NCBI RefSeq assembly: GCF_044596045.1
Contig: NZ_CP138995.1
Span: 2,976,001 to 3,040,000, forward strand
Length of the DNA stretch: 64,000 bases
Origin: Flagellimonas sp947499585
GTDB taxonomy: Bacteria > Bacteroidota > Bacteroidia > Flavobacteriales > Flavobacteriaceae
Direction: 5' to 3'
The translations under genes were made by a program, and so were the position numbers. The notes below the pieces were generated by a model. It did no database searches and was not told the origin of the DNA. It saw nothing but the letters and a program-made list of their open reading frames with translations. How positions within the stretch are numbered: position 1 is the stretch's first letter; the number at the start of each line of letters is the position of its first letter. Shown here one piece after another: positions 35,485 to 43,686 of the stretch.

Positions 35485-38400
35485 CTAATAATTAATATAA
35501 ATCCAACCTTGTATCGGTTTTGATCCATCACCCAAATCAATAACATACATATATGATCCAGGTGGCAGTTTCTCATTATTGTTTTTATAGAAACCCTCCC
35601 AATTGTTTTGATAACCCTTTGTAGCAAATACCTCGTGGCCCCATCTGTTATATACCCGTACCACATTGTTAGGGTAATTAGTTATTCCCGGAACTACCCA
35701 TCCATCGTTCATTCCATCTCCATTTGGTGTAAACGCCTGAGCGGGTACTATTAATGGTTCACTATCGGTTGGAAAATCATCATTATCGTCGACCAATCCA
35801 TCATTATCATCATCGTCATCTGCATTATCTCCTGTTCCATCTCCGTCAGCATCGGCATCTTCGCTTGGGTCCAATGGAAAAGCATCTTCCATATTTGGAG
35901 TTCCATCGCCATCAGCATCAAGATCTGTATTGTCCCCAGTACCATCGCCATCGGTATCGATGTCCTCTGTAGGGTCTAGTGGAAATGCATCTACCGTATC
36001 TGGGGTACCATCACCATCTGCATCAAGGTCCGCATTGTCACCTGTGCCATCTCCATCGGTATCCATATCTTCATTGGAATCAAAAGGAAAAGCATCTTCC
36101 ATATTTGGAGTTCCATCGCCATCAATATCAGAATCGGTATTGTCTCCTGTACCATCACCATCGGTATCGGTGTCCTCTGTAGGATCTAGTGGAAATGCAT
36201 CTACTGTATCCGGGGTACCATCACCATCAGCATCAAGGTCCGCATTGTCACCTGTACCATCGCCATCGGTATCCATATCTTCATTGGAATCAAAAGGAAA
36301 AGCATCTTCCATATTTGGAGTTCCATCTCCATCAATATCAGAATCGGTATTGTCACCAGTGCCATCGCTATCGGTATCGGTGTCTTCCGTGGCATCTAAT
36401 GGGAAATCATCATCCATATCTAGGGTGCCATCATTGTCATCGTCAGTATCAGCATTGTCACCCGTACCATCACCATCGGTATCGGTATCCTCCGTGGCAT
36501 CCAATGGGAAATCATCGTCGGTATCCGAAGTGCCGTCATTGTCATCGTCAGTATCAGCATTGTCACCCGTGCCATCGCCATCGGTATCGGTATCCTCCGT
36601 GGCATCCAATGGGAAATCATCATCGGTATCCGGGGTGCCATCATTGTCATCGTCCATATCTGCATTATCTCCCGTACCATCGCCATCGGCATCGGTGTCT
36701 TCTGTGGCATCTCTTGGAAAATCGTCATCGGTATCCAAAGTGCCATCTCCATCGTCATCGTCATCATATACATCTGGGTCACCATCTCCATCCAAATCTT
36801 CCAAAGCAGTTAAAACAAAATCGTAATTTGTAGTACTCACTGCATCTGACAGATCCTTTACTTTGTAGTTTATCGTTGCATAGTCAGTTCCAAATTCTCC
36901 AGTCCCTGTTGTAAATACCAACTGGGTGACGTCATCTATCATATCATCATCTTGTACCGGATTACCATTGTAAGTCAATTGACCATTACTTGGCACATTG
37001 ATTACTTGTATTCCATTAAAAGAATCTCCAATATCATCATCATAAAAAGCAAAATATGAGGCTTCAAAACTGAATGCTACATCCTCTATAATTTCTATGC
37101 TAAGATTAGCTCCTTCCGGTAAATCGTTGACTAAAGTCACATTTATAGTAGCTGTAACAGTTTCCGTAAGTGTATTGGCATCTTCAAAACGATACGTAAA
37201 ACTATCTGAAGTTACCTCATCCCCGTTATGGACATAATTAAAGGTACCATCTTGGTTCAATGTAAATGATGAAGCATGGGATGGGTTATCCACCAAGTAA
37301 TAAATCCTAGGATCTCCATCTACCTCAATATCATTAGAAGAAACATCGTCATCTAAGGTGTCATTTTCATTGATATTATACGTTTCTGCAACTGCCGTTG
37401 GTAAATCATCATCTGGAATAATGGATAATGTAATGTTTGCAGTAACCTTGGTACCGGCGTCATCCAACTCATAGGTTACAGTATCACTCCCATTCTCATT
37501 TTCATTGGGCGTATAAACAACCTGATTACTTCCATTTACAACTGCGTTTCCTTTGGTCCCTTGTGCAGTGATAGTCACTGTAGGAGTGTTATTGGTATCA
37601 TAGACATCATTATATAGAACATCTATGGGGGCCGAGACCGAATCTTCATCCAAAATGGCCAAATCATCATCCGCTCCCACTACCAACGCAATGTTAAATG
37701 GTCCAAAAGAAGCAGTCCCAGTATTGCTTGCATTATCCCTGGCTTCCGCATGTATGTACCATCCTGTTCCACCACTTGAAAAAGAGACTATTTTAGATTG
37801 ACTATTACTCCATGATGACCAGCTGGATGCATCTGAAGCAGGTGGTGTTGCATTCTGGATCAACACATATCGTTGCACATCAAAACCACTACCTAGATTT
37901 TCATCTTGGAAAGTGAGCAGAATTGGGTCTCCAGTATTCATAGATCCATTCTCAGGGGTCGAGCTCAAGGTTGGGTTTGTAGTATCATGAGTTACGGTCA
38001 GTGTCCTATAAAAAGGTTCTGACCAAACACCTGTATTGGTTTGTACTCTTAGGCTAATTATATATTCAGCCGATAGATTGTTATATGTTGAAAAATCCGT
38101 CATTTCCAAGGTAGAGTTGTGGATTTCCGTATCAGTTGGATTTCCTTCAGAATCATAAACCCTTTGAGTCACAATCCATTCTTCCGTTGACAAAGTTCTA
38201 CCGTATGGGTCTATGGAATTGTTCTCAATAGTTATGGTCATGTTCCCAGTATAGGTAAACAACTCATCTGGTTGTATATTGAACTGCGCAACCGGTAAGT
38301 CCTCACTTGTTGCCGAACTGCTACTATCTACCAATATGTAAACACTTGTTGGACTACTCCATACACCTTGATAATCTTGCACGGTAAGCATAACAAGGTA

Positions 38401-40014
38401 TTCCCCATCGGCCACCGAGTTCTTATCAAAAATCCCATTGGTCCAATTGTTGGATGAAGCGGCATCCACAGACTTCCATTTCCATTCTGTTTGTGCAATA
38501 CCATTATTGGCTCCGCCATCTAAATCATAAGATGTGTCATTAAAAACTCCCGTAGCTGAACTATAGGTAAAACTCGCTACTGGTTTTCGATGAAAAAATA
38601 AGGTTGTAGGTGAGGTCGGTAAATCTTCAAAAGTAAAAGAATACCTTCCAGGTTTTTCATAATACTCTGGGACATCTTCTAAATATAGGTCATTCCAAGA
38701 GACTCTTCCTTCATTATTGGGAAAGAATGTTTCATCATGTGTTATCTTCCATCGTCCACTGGGGAAACTTGCATTGGCCGTATTGGTTTTCATTTCAGTA
38801 GGGTCAACAGCAATTTCAACTGAAGTGCCTGCGATAAAATAGTCTCCATTGGAAACGGTTTCAAACACATATTGATCATAAATGTATTGGGCCATGTCAT
38901 CCATCCATGTAGGCCAACTTCCCAAGTCCCTGTTTATAAAGGTTCCTTTATCATTGTTTTGTTGTACAAAGCGTTCAAATTGTGTTCTGTTATCATCAAG
39001 CCCCCATCCAATGTAATGGATATCTTCATTGATAGTCCGCATTAAAATTTCAGCTAGGTCATCATCGTTATTGAAATCTTCTACTTCCTGATCATCTAAA
39101 TTTACATTAAAACGCATGGCACTATTCCGCCATTGTGGCTCTCTTAGAACATCTTTGAATTTTTTAAGAGTTAAACTTGTTACCTCAATATTTTTAAAAG
39201 TAGCAAAGGGTTGGCTGTTAGAAAAGAAACCATAACTTCCTCCAATATCCTCAGTAGCTGTATAATCGATAACTTGAACATCATCTATCCAAATTTTAGC
39301 ATTTTTGCCATTGACCTCCAATTTAACATGATACCATGTGGTATTGGAAGAGGGGTTAAATATGGTGCTTTCTGCACCTTGAAGACCTCTTAGATAATGC
39401 TGTGGGTTTGCTGTACCATCATCTCTTGTGATTTCATAAAGTCCTGATGCAAAACCATGAGATGGTATAAATTCTGAAGTAGTCAAGGTGCGTACAGCTC
39501 CCGAAAGATTAAACAAGTAGGATCCAACTGAACCACTTTCCATTCCGAAGGTAATTCCCATATCATCATTATCACCTCCAGAGGTGGTAATATCTACTTC
39601 TAGGGTATAGTTTGAAGAATCAAAAACTGGATCATAAAAACCAGCTAATAAATCATTGTTTATTCTTCTTATAACTTTATCAGCATCTACAAACTCCCAT
39701 GTTTCAGGATTATACCCCCATCGTGTCCAATTATTGAAAATGGCTCCAGCATCCTCCGCATTAGAAGATATCGTGGTACGTTCAAATCCTTGTACATAAA
39801 GTTTTTCTGCTGGAATTCCTTTGCTTTCCAAAGCTGCTCCAAGATCTTCCTCAAAGGTATCAATGCTTTGACTTGTTATTCCTACTGTTAAGACCACATC
39901 AATATTCGGTCCCTGTTGAACTTCCATGTTTACTGTTTGGGCTGTCAAAGGCTGATATGACACACCCAAAAACACTACTAAGAATCTTAGTAATTGGTAA
40001 TTTTTGCTATTCAT
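35485..40014 (-). CDS. Giant type IX-secreted surface protein with TSP3 calcium repeats and gliding-motility C-terminal domain
   Basis: A 1509-residue exported protein (signal peptide about 1-25). In order: an unrecognised alpha/beta module (about 30-100); a LamG-like jelly roll with TWYHVKLEVNGKNAKIWIDD (about 105-280); a module with YIGWG and DKGTFINRD (about 285-400); PKD-like domains near 475-670; an Ig-like domain (about 675-775); three cadherin/tandem-95 type Ig domains with YTPNENENGSDTVTYELDD (about 780-1085); acidic TSP3-like calcium repeats (about 1075-1420); and the type B C-terminal domain beginning with FTPNGDGMNDGW (about 1420-1509). It should be secreted by the type IX system and displayed as an adhesin or glycan binder. 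It lies 8 bp after the DUF4347 gene and 16 bp before its PorP/SprF partner. Confidence 0.93.
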   Translation of the reverse strand: MNSKNYQLLRFLVVFLGVSYQPLTAQTVNMEVQQGPNIDVVLTVGITSQSIDTFEEDLGAALESKGIPAEKLYVQGFERTTISSNAEDAGAIFNNWTRWGYNPETWEFVDADKVIRRINNDLLAGFYDPVFDSSNYTLEVDITTSGGDNDDMGITFGMESGSVGSYLFNLSGAVRTLTTSEFIPSHGFASGLYEITRDDGTANPQHYLRGLQGAESTIFNPSSNTTWYHVKLEVNGKNAKIWIDDVQVIDYTATEDIGGSYGFFSNSQPFATFKNIEVTSLTLKKFKDVLREPQWRNSAMRFNVNLDDQEVEDFNNDDDLAEILMRTINEDIHYIGWGLDDNRTQFERFVQQNNDKGTFINRDLGSWPTWMDDMAQYIYDQYVFETVSNGDYFIAGTSVEIAVDPTEMKTNTANASFPSGRWKITHDETFFPNNEGRVSWNDLYLEDVPEYYEKPGRYSFTFEDLPTSPTTLFFHRKPVASFTYSSATGVFNDTSYDLDGGANNGIAQTEWKWKSVDAASSNNWTNGIFDKNSVADGEYLVMLTVQDYQGVWSSPTSVYILVDSSSSATSEDLPVAQFNIQPDELFTYTGNMTITIENNSIDPYGRTLSTEEWIVTQRVYDSEGNPTDTEIHNSTLEMTDFSTYNNLSAEYIISLRVQTNTGVWSEPFYRTLTVTHDTTNPTLSSTPENGSMNTGDPILLTFQDENLGSGFDVQRYVLIQNATPPASDASSWSSWSNSQSKIVSFSSGGTGWYIHAEARDNASNTGTASFGPFNIALVVGADDDLAILDEDSVSAPIDVLYNDVYDTNNTPTVTITAQGTKGNAVVNGSNQVVYTPNENENGSDTVTYELDDAGTKVTANITLSIIPDDDLPTAVAETYNINENDTLDDDVSSNDIEVDGDPRIYYLVDNPSHASSFTLNQDGTFNYVHNGDEVTSDSFTYRFEDANTLTETVTATINVTLVNDLPEGANLSIEIIEDVAFSFEASYFAFYDDDIGDSFNGIQVINVPSNGQLTYNGNPVQDDDMIDDVTQLVFTTGTGEFGTDYATINYKVKDLSDAVSTTNYDFVLTALEDLDGDGDPDVYDDDDDGDGTLDTDDDFPRDATEDTDADGDGTGDNADMDDDNDGTPDTDDDFPLDATEDTDTDGDGTGDNADTDDDNDGTSDTDDDFPLDATEDTDTDGDGTGDNADTDDDNDGTLDMDDDFPLDATEDTDTDSDGTGDNTDSDIDGDGTPNMEDAFPFDSNEDMDTDGDGTGDNADLDADGDGTPDTVDAFPLDPTEDTDTDGDGTGDNTDSDIDGDGTPNMEDAFPFDSNEDMDTDGDGTGDNADLDADGDGTPDTVDAFPLDPTEDIDTDGDGTGDNTDLDADGDGTPNMEDAFPLDPSEDADADGDGTGDNADDDDDNDGLVDDNDDFPTDSEPLIVPAQAFTPNGDGMNDGWVVPGITNYPNNVVRVYNRWGHEVFATKGYQNNWEGFYKNNNEKLPPGSYMYVIDLGDGSKPIQGWIYINY
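35764..36723. repeat. Nine exact 105-bp periods encoding 35-residue calcium-binding repeats
   Basis: The conserved Phe-Pro codon block occurs ten times, first at 36709-36723 and last at 35764-35778; the distance is 945 bp, exactly nine times 105 with no net insertion or deletion. Each unit encodes an Asp-rich DxDGDGTGDN calcium loop and a DxFPxDxxED link. A higher-order 210-bp repeat is seen from the ATATTTGGAG block at 35891, 36101 and 36311. The low-complexity GAT/GAC composition leaves the opposite strand open as well. Confidence 0.95.
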
Positions 40015-40022
40015 AGTTGGTA

Positions 40023-40568
40023 TTATTTAAATAAAGAAGTTGTGATAGTTGCAGAAGAAGTGGAGAAATCAAAAGTAAATTCCTCATCAACTGTTTCACA
40101 ACTAAAACAGGAAGCAACATTGAAATTAGTTTTGGAGGCAATCATTTCTAAAAGCTCTATGCCTTTTGAATCTTTAGCCAAATTGCATGAATAAACCAAT
40201 AGGTTTACATTCTGATAGTTTATAAACGCATTGCCGTTTAAATTTTCAGTAATTACAGTTGAGCTATAATTTTGATTGCCCACTGTAATTGATTTGCTAT
40301 CCGTATTGCAAAAAAGATGGATATTTCTAGCTTGTTGGTTTAAGTTAAGTGCGCTTACCAGAATTTCTTGAATAGTGGTATTTGAGGTCGTTTCAATATA
40401 CTGCACATCGACTGGAAGTGAAGCTAGCAATCCCTGAACATTGGGAAAGTTTTTGTCCACAATTACCACATCAGCACTTTGAGCATGTAAGGTAATTGTT
40501 GTTAAAGCAATACAAAAGAACAGGTAGTTCTTTAGGGTTTTGTTCTTGGTCAAGGAGGTTTTTCTCAT
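40023..40568 (-). CDS. Stand-alone DUF4347 domain protein (degenerate)
   Basis: A 181-residue protein with a signal peptide (about 1-30, ending LHAQ), then a single DUF4347 domain: VVIVDKNFPNVQGLLASL at its start and VNLLVYSCNLAKDSKGIELL near residue 128. DUF4347 normally sits at the N-terminus of very large adhesins. Here it forms its own gene, 8 bp before a large adhesin gene that lacks it, as though the two halves were split. In usual members an IHIISHG motif precedes the YGCN motif; here the first reads IHLFCNT, so the SHG is lost while the SCN cysteine remains. Function is unknown. Confidence 0.75.
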   Translation of the reverse strand: MRKTSLTKNKTLKNYLFFCIALTTITLHAQSADVVIVDKNFPNVQGLLASLPVDVQYIETTSNTTIQEILVSALNLNQQARNIHLFCNTDSKSITVGNQNYSSTVITENLNGNAFINYQNVNLLVYSCNLAKDSKGIELLEMIASKTNFNVASCFSCETVDEEFTFDFSTSSATITTSLFK

Positions 40569-40734
40569 GATATTTTGTAAATATTTTCTTACATATTATC
40601 AGGAAAACGGAAGAGCTTTGGTGTTATTTTATGAAATCGTCAAGGAAATTGACAAATATCAATTTTACATCATTTTTTTAAGAAATAATAGCAGGTATAG
40701 GGCCAAAAGCCATGCATGGATAGGAATTACCTCC

Positions 40735-40791
40735 CTTTGATTTTTTAATTTGAAGGGCATTCTGGGAAACTATGGGTGTTAAAAATCAAAG
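40735..40791. repeat. 11-bp perfect inverted repeat with 35-base loop
   Basis: CTTTGATTTTT at 40735-40745 and AAAAATCAAAG at 40781-40791 are exact reverse complements, in the 260-bp gap between the Crp/Fnr gene end and the DUF4347 gene start. It could be a terminator for the Crp/Fnr transcript or an operator; the arms are A+T rich. Nothing else is seen in this gap. Confidence 0.4.
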
Positions 40792-40828
40792 ATGTTTGGT
40801 AATATTTATAAAAGAAAGGCGGTTTAAA

Positions 40829-41425
40829 TCATACACTTTCTTTCATAATCCTTGAAAGGGTTTCTGGTCTCATCGCCAAAAAAGAAGCCAAATGTTTTCT
40901 TGGAATTCTGTCAACAAGTTGTGGTTTGTTGTTCTCTATAAAGTAATTCAGTCGTCTCTTGGCATTTGGTATCCTAGCTAAATAGACTCTGTTTTCTGCT
41001 AGAATGTAATATTCTTCAAGGAGCAATCTGTTTATTTGACGAATCTCTGGAAAATTGTTGAGGCAAAACTTATAATCTTCATAATCCAAGTAATCACAAT
41101 GGGTGTCCTCTAGACTTTGTATGTACTCTTTACTCTTTTCATTTCTGAAAAAACCGGTTATGGAAGTGAAAACCTCATTCTCTGAATCCATCCATGTGGT
41201 AATCTCGGTTGAATCACTTACAAAGTACCCTCTTACCAAACCCTTTTTAATTATATAAAGACGGTTGCAAACCTCACCCGCCTTACTTATTATTTCATTT
41301 TTATTAAAAAAACAACTCTTAACGTTCTTACTCAAAAAGGATTTTAAACTTGGACTAAGTGGGTAAATGGAATTAAGATAGAGAATTATGTACAAGTTCT
41401 TCTCTATATTCTGGCTTGGAATCAT
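40829..41425 (-). CDS. Crp/Fnr family transcriptional regulator
   Basis: I choose the ATG at 41425 (MIPSQNIEKN), giving 198 residues, the normal size in Flavobacteriaceae; longer readings overlap the VanX-like gene with unlikely sequence. It has an N-terminal cyclic-nucleotide-binding fold (about 25-120, with NKNEIISKAGEVCNRLYIIKKGLVRGY) and a C-terminal helix-turn-helix ending PRKHLASFLAMRPETLSRIM, where the protein stops almost at once. Key cAMP-contact residues are not clearly conserved, as usual for this subgroup. Targets are unknown; it follows the dipeptidase/esterase genes at some distance (175 bp). Confidence 0.85.
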   Translation of the reverse strand: MIPSQNIEKNLYIILYLNSIYPLSPSLKSFLSKNVKSCFFNKNEIISKAGEVCNRLYIIKKGLVRGYFVSDSTEITTWMDSENEVFTSITGFFRNEKSKEYIQSLEDTHCDYLDYEDYKFCLNNFPEIRQINRLLLEEYYILAENRVYLARIPNAKRRLNYFIENNKPQLVDRIPRKHLASFLAMRPETLSRIMKESV

Positions 41426-41600
41426 TAAAAAGTTTGTTTTTGGAGGTATTGAACGATTTGCCAAAAATAATAAATTGAAGTGATTTTGAGCTTTTTTGGG
41501 TTTGAAGGTTTTACTTATGCTTTTGAAGAATTTGTTATGTTGACGGTAAGCTATATAGGCATATTTTTTGCTTTGGGAAAATTTCAATAATAAGTAAAAA

Positions 41601-42320
41601 TCAATTACATTCCCATTTAAAATTGGCCACTTTATCATTGGAGCCAGCCGAGAGATTGTAATGCCACCATTCTGTCCTAATGGACCAAAATCCATGGGCT
41701 TCCATTGTTTCTTTCAGAAGTCTTCGATTGGCCAATATCTCCTCAGGCAAATCTACATTGTCATGGTATGCTCTTTTTCCAAAAAAATCGAAATCAGTTC
41801 CCATATTCAATTCGTTACCATCCAAATCAACTAAAGTAATATCCACTGCCCCTCCTTTATTATGGATAGAACCTTTTACAGGGTTTGCGACATATTGCGG
41901 ATTTGGGACAATCTCCCACATCTTATATTGAACCGAATTTGGTCGGTAGCAATCAAAGAATTTTATTTTTACTCCATTTTTTATAAAATCCCTATTCGCT
42001 TCAATCAATGCTTTAGCTGTCTTAACTCTAGTATAGCACTCTGCACAATCGTATACTTTTGCTTTTAGGAAGTTATTTTCAGTTGCATAACGCATATCAT
42101 AGGCAAAACCCTCGTTAAAATCCGCCAATCTTACAAAAGTGGTATCTGCTATACCTTCAAAAGATTTCAATACCTTTTCTTGAATTTGATTTGCTAGTGA
42201 ATCTACTACGTTTACGGTATCACGTTCTGAGCTTGGTAAAATAACACTGACTGAGATATTGCCATTTCGCTTGCAACTAAGAATACCAACAATTAAAAAA
42301 CATAAAAACAGCTTTCTCAT
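41601..42320 (-). CDS. D-alanyl-D-alanine dipeptidase lipoprotein (VanX/DdpX, M15D)
   Basis: A 239-residue lipoprotein (lipobox ILSC, Cys16) with a complete M15D zinc-peptidase core: Arg126 in DCYRP, zinc ligands His153 and Asp160 in SIHNKGGAVD, and Glu217 and His220 in EWWH. The His-x6-Asp and Glu-x2-His spacings equal those of VanX. These enzymes hydrolyse D-Ala-D-Ala, either for vancomycin resistance or to use the dipeptide released from cell walls; with no vanH or vanA near, the second is likelier. The start overlaps the stop of the upstream esterase gene by one base (ATGA), showing translational coupling. Confidence 0.93.
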   Translation of the reverse strand: MRKLFLCFLIVGILSCKRNGNISVSVILPSSERDTVNVVDSLANQIQEKVLKSFEGIADTTFVRLADFNEGFAYDMRYATENNFLKAKVYDCAECYTRVKTAKALIEANRDFIKNGVKIKFFDCYRPNSVQYKMWEIVPNPQYVANPVKGSIHNKGGAVDITLVDLDGNELNMGTDFDFFGKRAYHDNVDLPEEILANRRLLKETMEAHGFWSIRTEWWHYNLSAGSNDKVANFKWECN

Positions 42321-43045
42321 TAATCTCTTTTTTGTTCAGCCAACCATTCATACAACTCTTCTGTAGTGTAGGCCTTACTCCATGAATTATGCCCTACATC
42401 TTTATACCTAGTGTACCTCACATCATAATTCATTTCTTTGAGCTTGGCTACCATTTTATCCGATTCCTCTACAGAAATCACCTCATCTCTGTCTCCGTGA
42501 AATACCCATATAGGCATTTTCTTATTTATCCAATGGGCATAAGGCAAAGGAGCCATTCCGCATACCACGGCCAGTGCTGCGAACTTTTTAGGGTATTGTG
42601 TGGCCAATTCCCAAGACGCACTTCCTCCCCTACTTAAGCCGCTTAGGTAAATTCGTTTTTTATCAACGTTGTTGGTTTCTACAATAGAATCTAGCAGTTT
42701 CATAATTGCCTCAGTATTCCACCACTTTCTCCTGTAAGGATTTTGGGGCGCTAGTACTAAAAAGGGGAACTGTTTCCCTTCGACCAAAAGTTTTGGAGGA
42801 CCGTTCTTTTTTATTTCTTCGAGCTCAGCGCCCGACTCGCCTCCGCCATGTAAGAAAAGCAATAGCCCAAATCCTTCTTCTTTATCTGATTCATAACCTT
42901 CGGGATAGTATAAATAATACTTTAGGTTTTCAGTTGTCACGGTTTGCAGCTCATCCTCAATAAGTTGGGACTGTGCTGAACAAGATTCAAAGAGAAATAA
43001 AGTACAACAGAAAAGGGCTTTTAGCAAAAAATAGGGCTTTTTCAT
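42320..43045 (-). CDS. Alpha/beta hydrolase lipoprotein (prolyl oligopeptidase/dienelactone hydrolase-like)
   Basis: A 241-residue lipoprotein (lipobox ending at Cys22 in FESCSAQ). It has the alpha/beta fold: oxyanion-hole motif LFLHGGGESG near residue 65, nucleophile elbow GLSRGG with Ser138, an acid in VFHGDRDEV, and a C-terminal His in VGHNSW. Such lipoproteins are esterases or peptidases of the outer membrane. It overlaps the dipeptidase gene by one base and follows the 5'-nucleotidase gene by 8 bp, so these three are one operon. Confidence 0.88.
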   Translation of the reverse strand: MKKPYFLLKALFCCTLFLFESCSAQSQLIEDELQTVTTENLKYYLYYPEGYESDKEEGFGLLLFLHGGGESGAELEEIKKNGPPKLLVEGKQFPFLVLAPQNPYRRKWWNTEAIMKLLDSIVETNNVDKKRIYLSGLSRGGSASWELATQYPKKFAALAVVCGMAPLPYAHWINKKMPIWVFHGDRDEVISVEESDKMVAKLKEMNYDVRYTRYKDVGHNSWSKAYTTEELYEWLAEQKRD

Positions 43046-43053
43046 GTCCTAAG

Positions 43054-43575
43054 TTACAAAAGTTTGTCTGCTATTTCTCTCCAAGAATTTGCGCGGTCAA
43101 ATCCTTGGGTGTTAACATTGTGTGGGGATGTAAATATGATGGTCTTGCCTTTAAAACTATCCAAATTATAACTGCGGTCATCAATGAGTACGTCTCCTTT
43201 TAAAATATGCTTATCTCCGCATAGTATTCTTTTTTGCCAAGGGATAAAGGGAAAGAACTCATCCAGCCAATCAGACTTTTCCCTGAGCGAGTTTGGAAAT
43301 TGAGTGGCAGCTGAGGCGATATAAACTTCATGTTTTTTGCTTAGTTCCGCCATTACTTCTTGACTGTCTGGAATGACTTTAAGGTCTTGAAAAAAACCTA
43401 TTTGCCATGCATGATTTTTAATACTTTTCTGATGTGCTTCTGGTACACATTGCCATGCCTCTTTACCGAGGCATTCTTCTATTCTAAGTGCTGCGTTGAA
43501 CTCTTTGTTATACAATTCTATATGTGCTCCATACGTATCAGCAAGCACTTCGTCCATATCTACAAATAAGGTCAT
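43054..43575 (-). CDS. 5'(3')-deoxyribonucleotidase-like HAD phosphatase (NT5C family)
   Basis: A 173-residue HAD protein of the NT5C group. The first motif FVDMDEVLAD provides nucleophile Asp6 and acid/base Asp8. The VYIASAATQF stretch near residue 85 is motif II, and the KGDVLIDDRSYN stretch near 128 is the metal-binding motif IV. These enzymes dephosphorylate deoxyribonucleoside or other 5'-monophosphates in the cytoplasm. It is the first gene of the operon with the esterase and dipeptidase lipoproteins, an odd pairing. Confidence 0.9.
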   Translation of the reverse strand: MTLFVDMDEVLADTYGAHIELYNKEFNAALRIEECLGKEAWQCVPEAHQKSIKNHAWQIGFFQDLKVIPDSQEVMAELSKKHEVYIASAATQFPNSLREKSDWLDEFFPFIPWQKRILCGDKHILKGDVLIDDRSYNLDSFKGKTIIFTSPHNVNTQGFDRANSWREIADKLL

Positions 43576-43686
43576 TTAAAAAATTTTAAGTTCCGAAGGA
43601 ATGAAAAATGAATGTATTTACAAACTGTAAAAGGAAAAGATAATTGTAAGTTAATCTTTAATCATAACGAAATGAGGGCCTGTCTT

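Noticed and set aside
34581..35666. N-terminally extended reading of the PorP/SprF gene (361 codons)
   Set aside because: The extension overlaps the C-terminal domain of the upstream surface protein in another frame, and the internal ATG at 35468 starts a proper signal peptide.
35764..36723. CRISPR-like or minisatellite array
   Set aside because: The regular 105-bp periods stay in frame within the 1509-residue protein and encode TSP3-type calcium loops; there are no unique spacers and no cas genes.
35930..36826. A 298-codon open frame on the plus strand encoding Ser/Pro/Val-rich repeats
   Set aside because: It is the mirror of the GAT/GAC-rich calcium repeats on the minus strand. The sequence has simple SPVPSPSVSV composition, no signal peptide, and no other evidence for translation.
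40540..40740. 66-codon plus-strand open frame in the intergenic region before the DUF4347 gene
   Set aside because: It overlaps the DUF4347 start antisense and has no recognisable motif or initiation context.
41426..41695. N-terminal extension of the Crp/Fnr regulator
   Set aside because: The extra 90 residues are Lys/Phe/Asn-rich, unlike any Crp domain, and overlap the dipeptidase gene; ATG 41425 gives the family's normal length.
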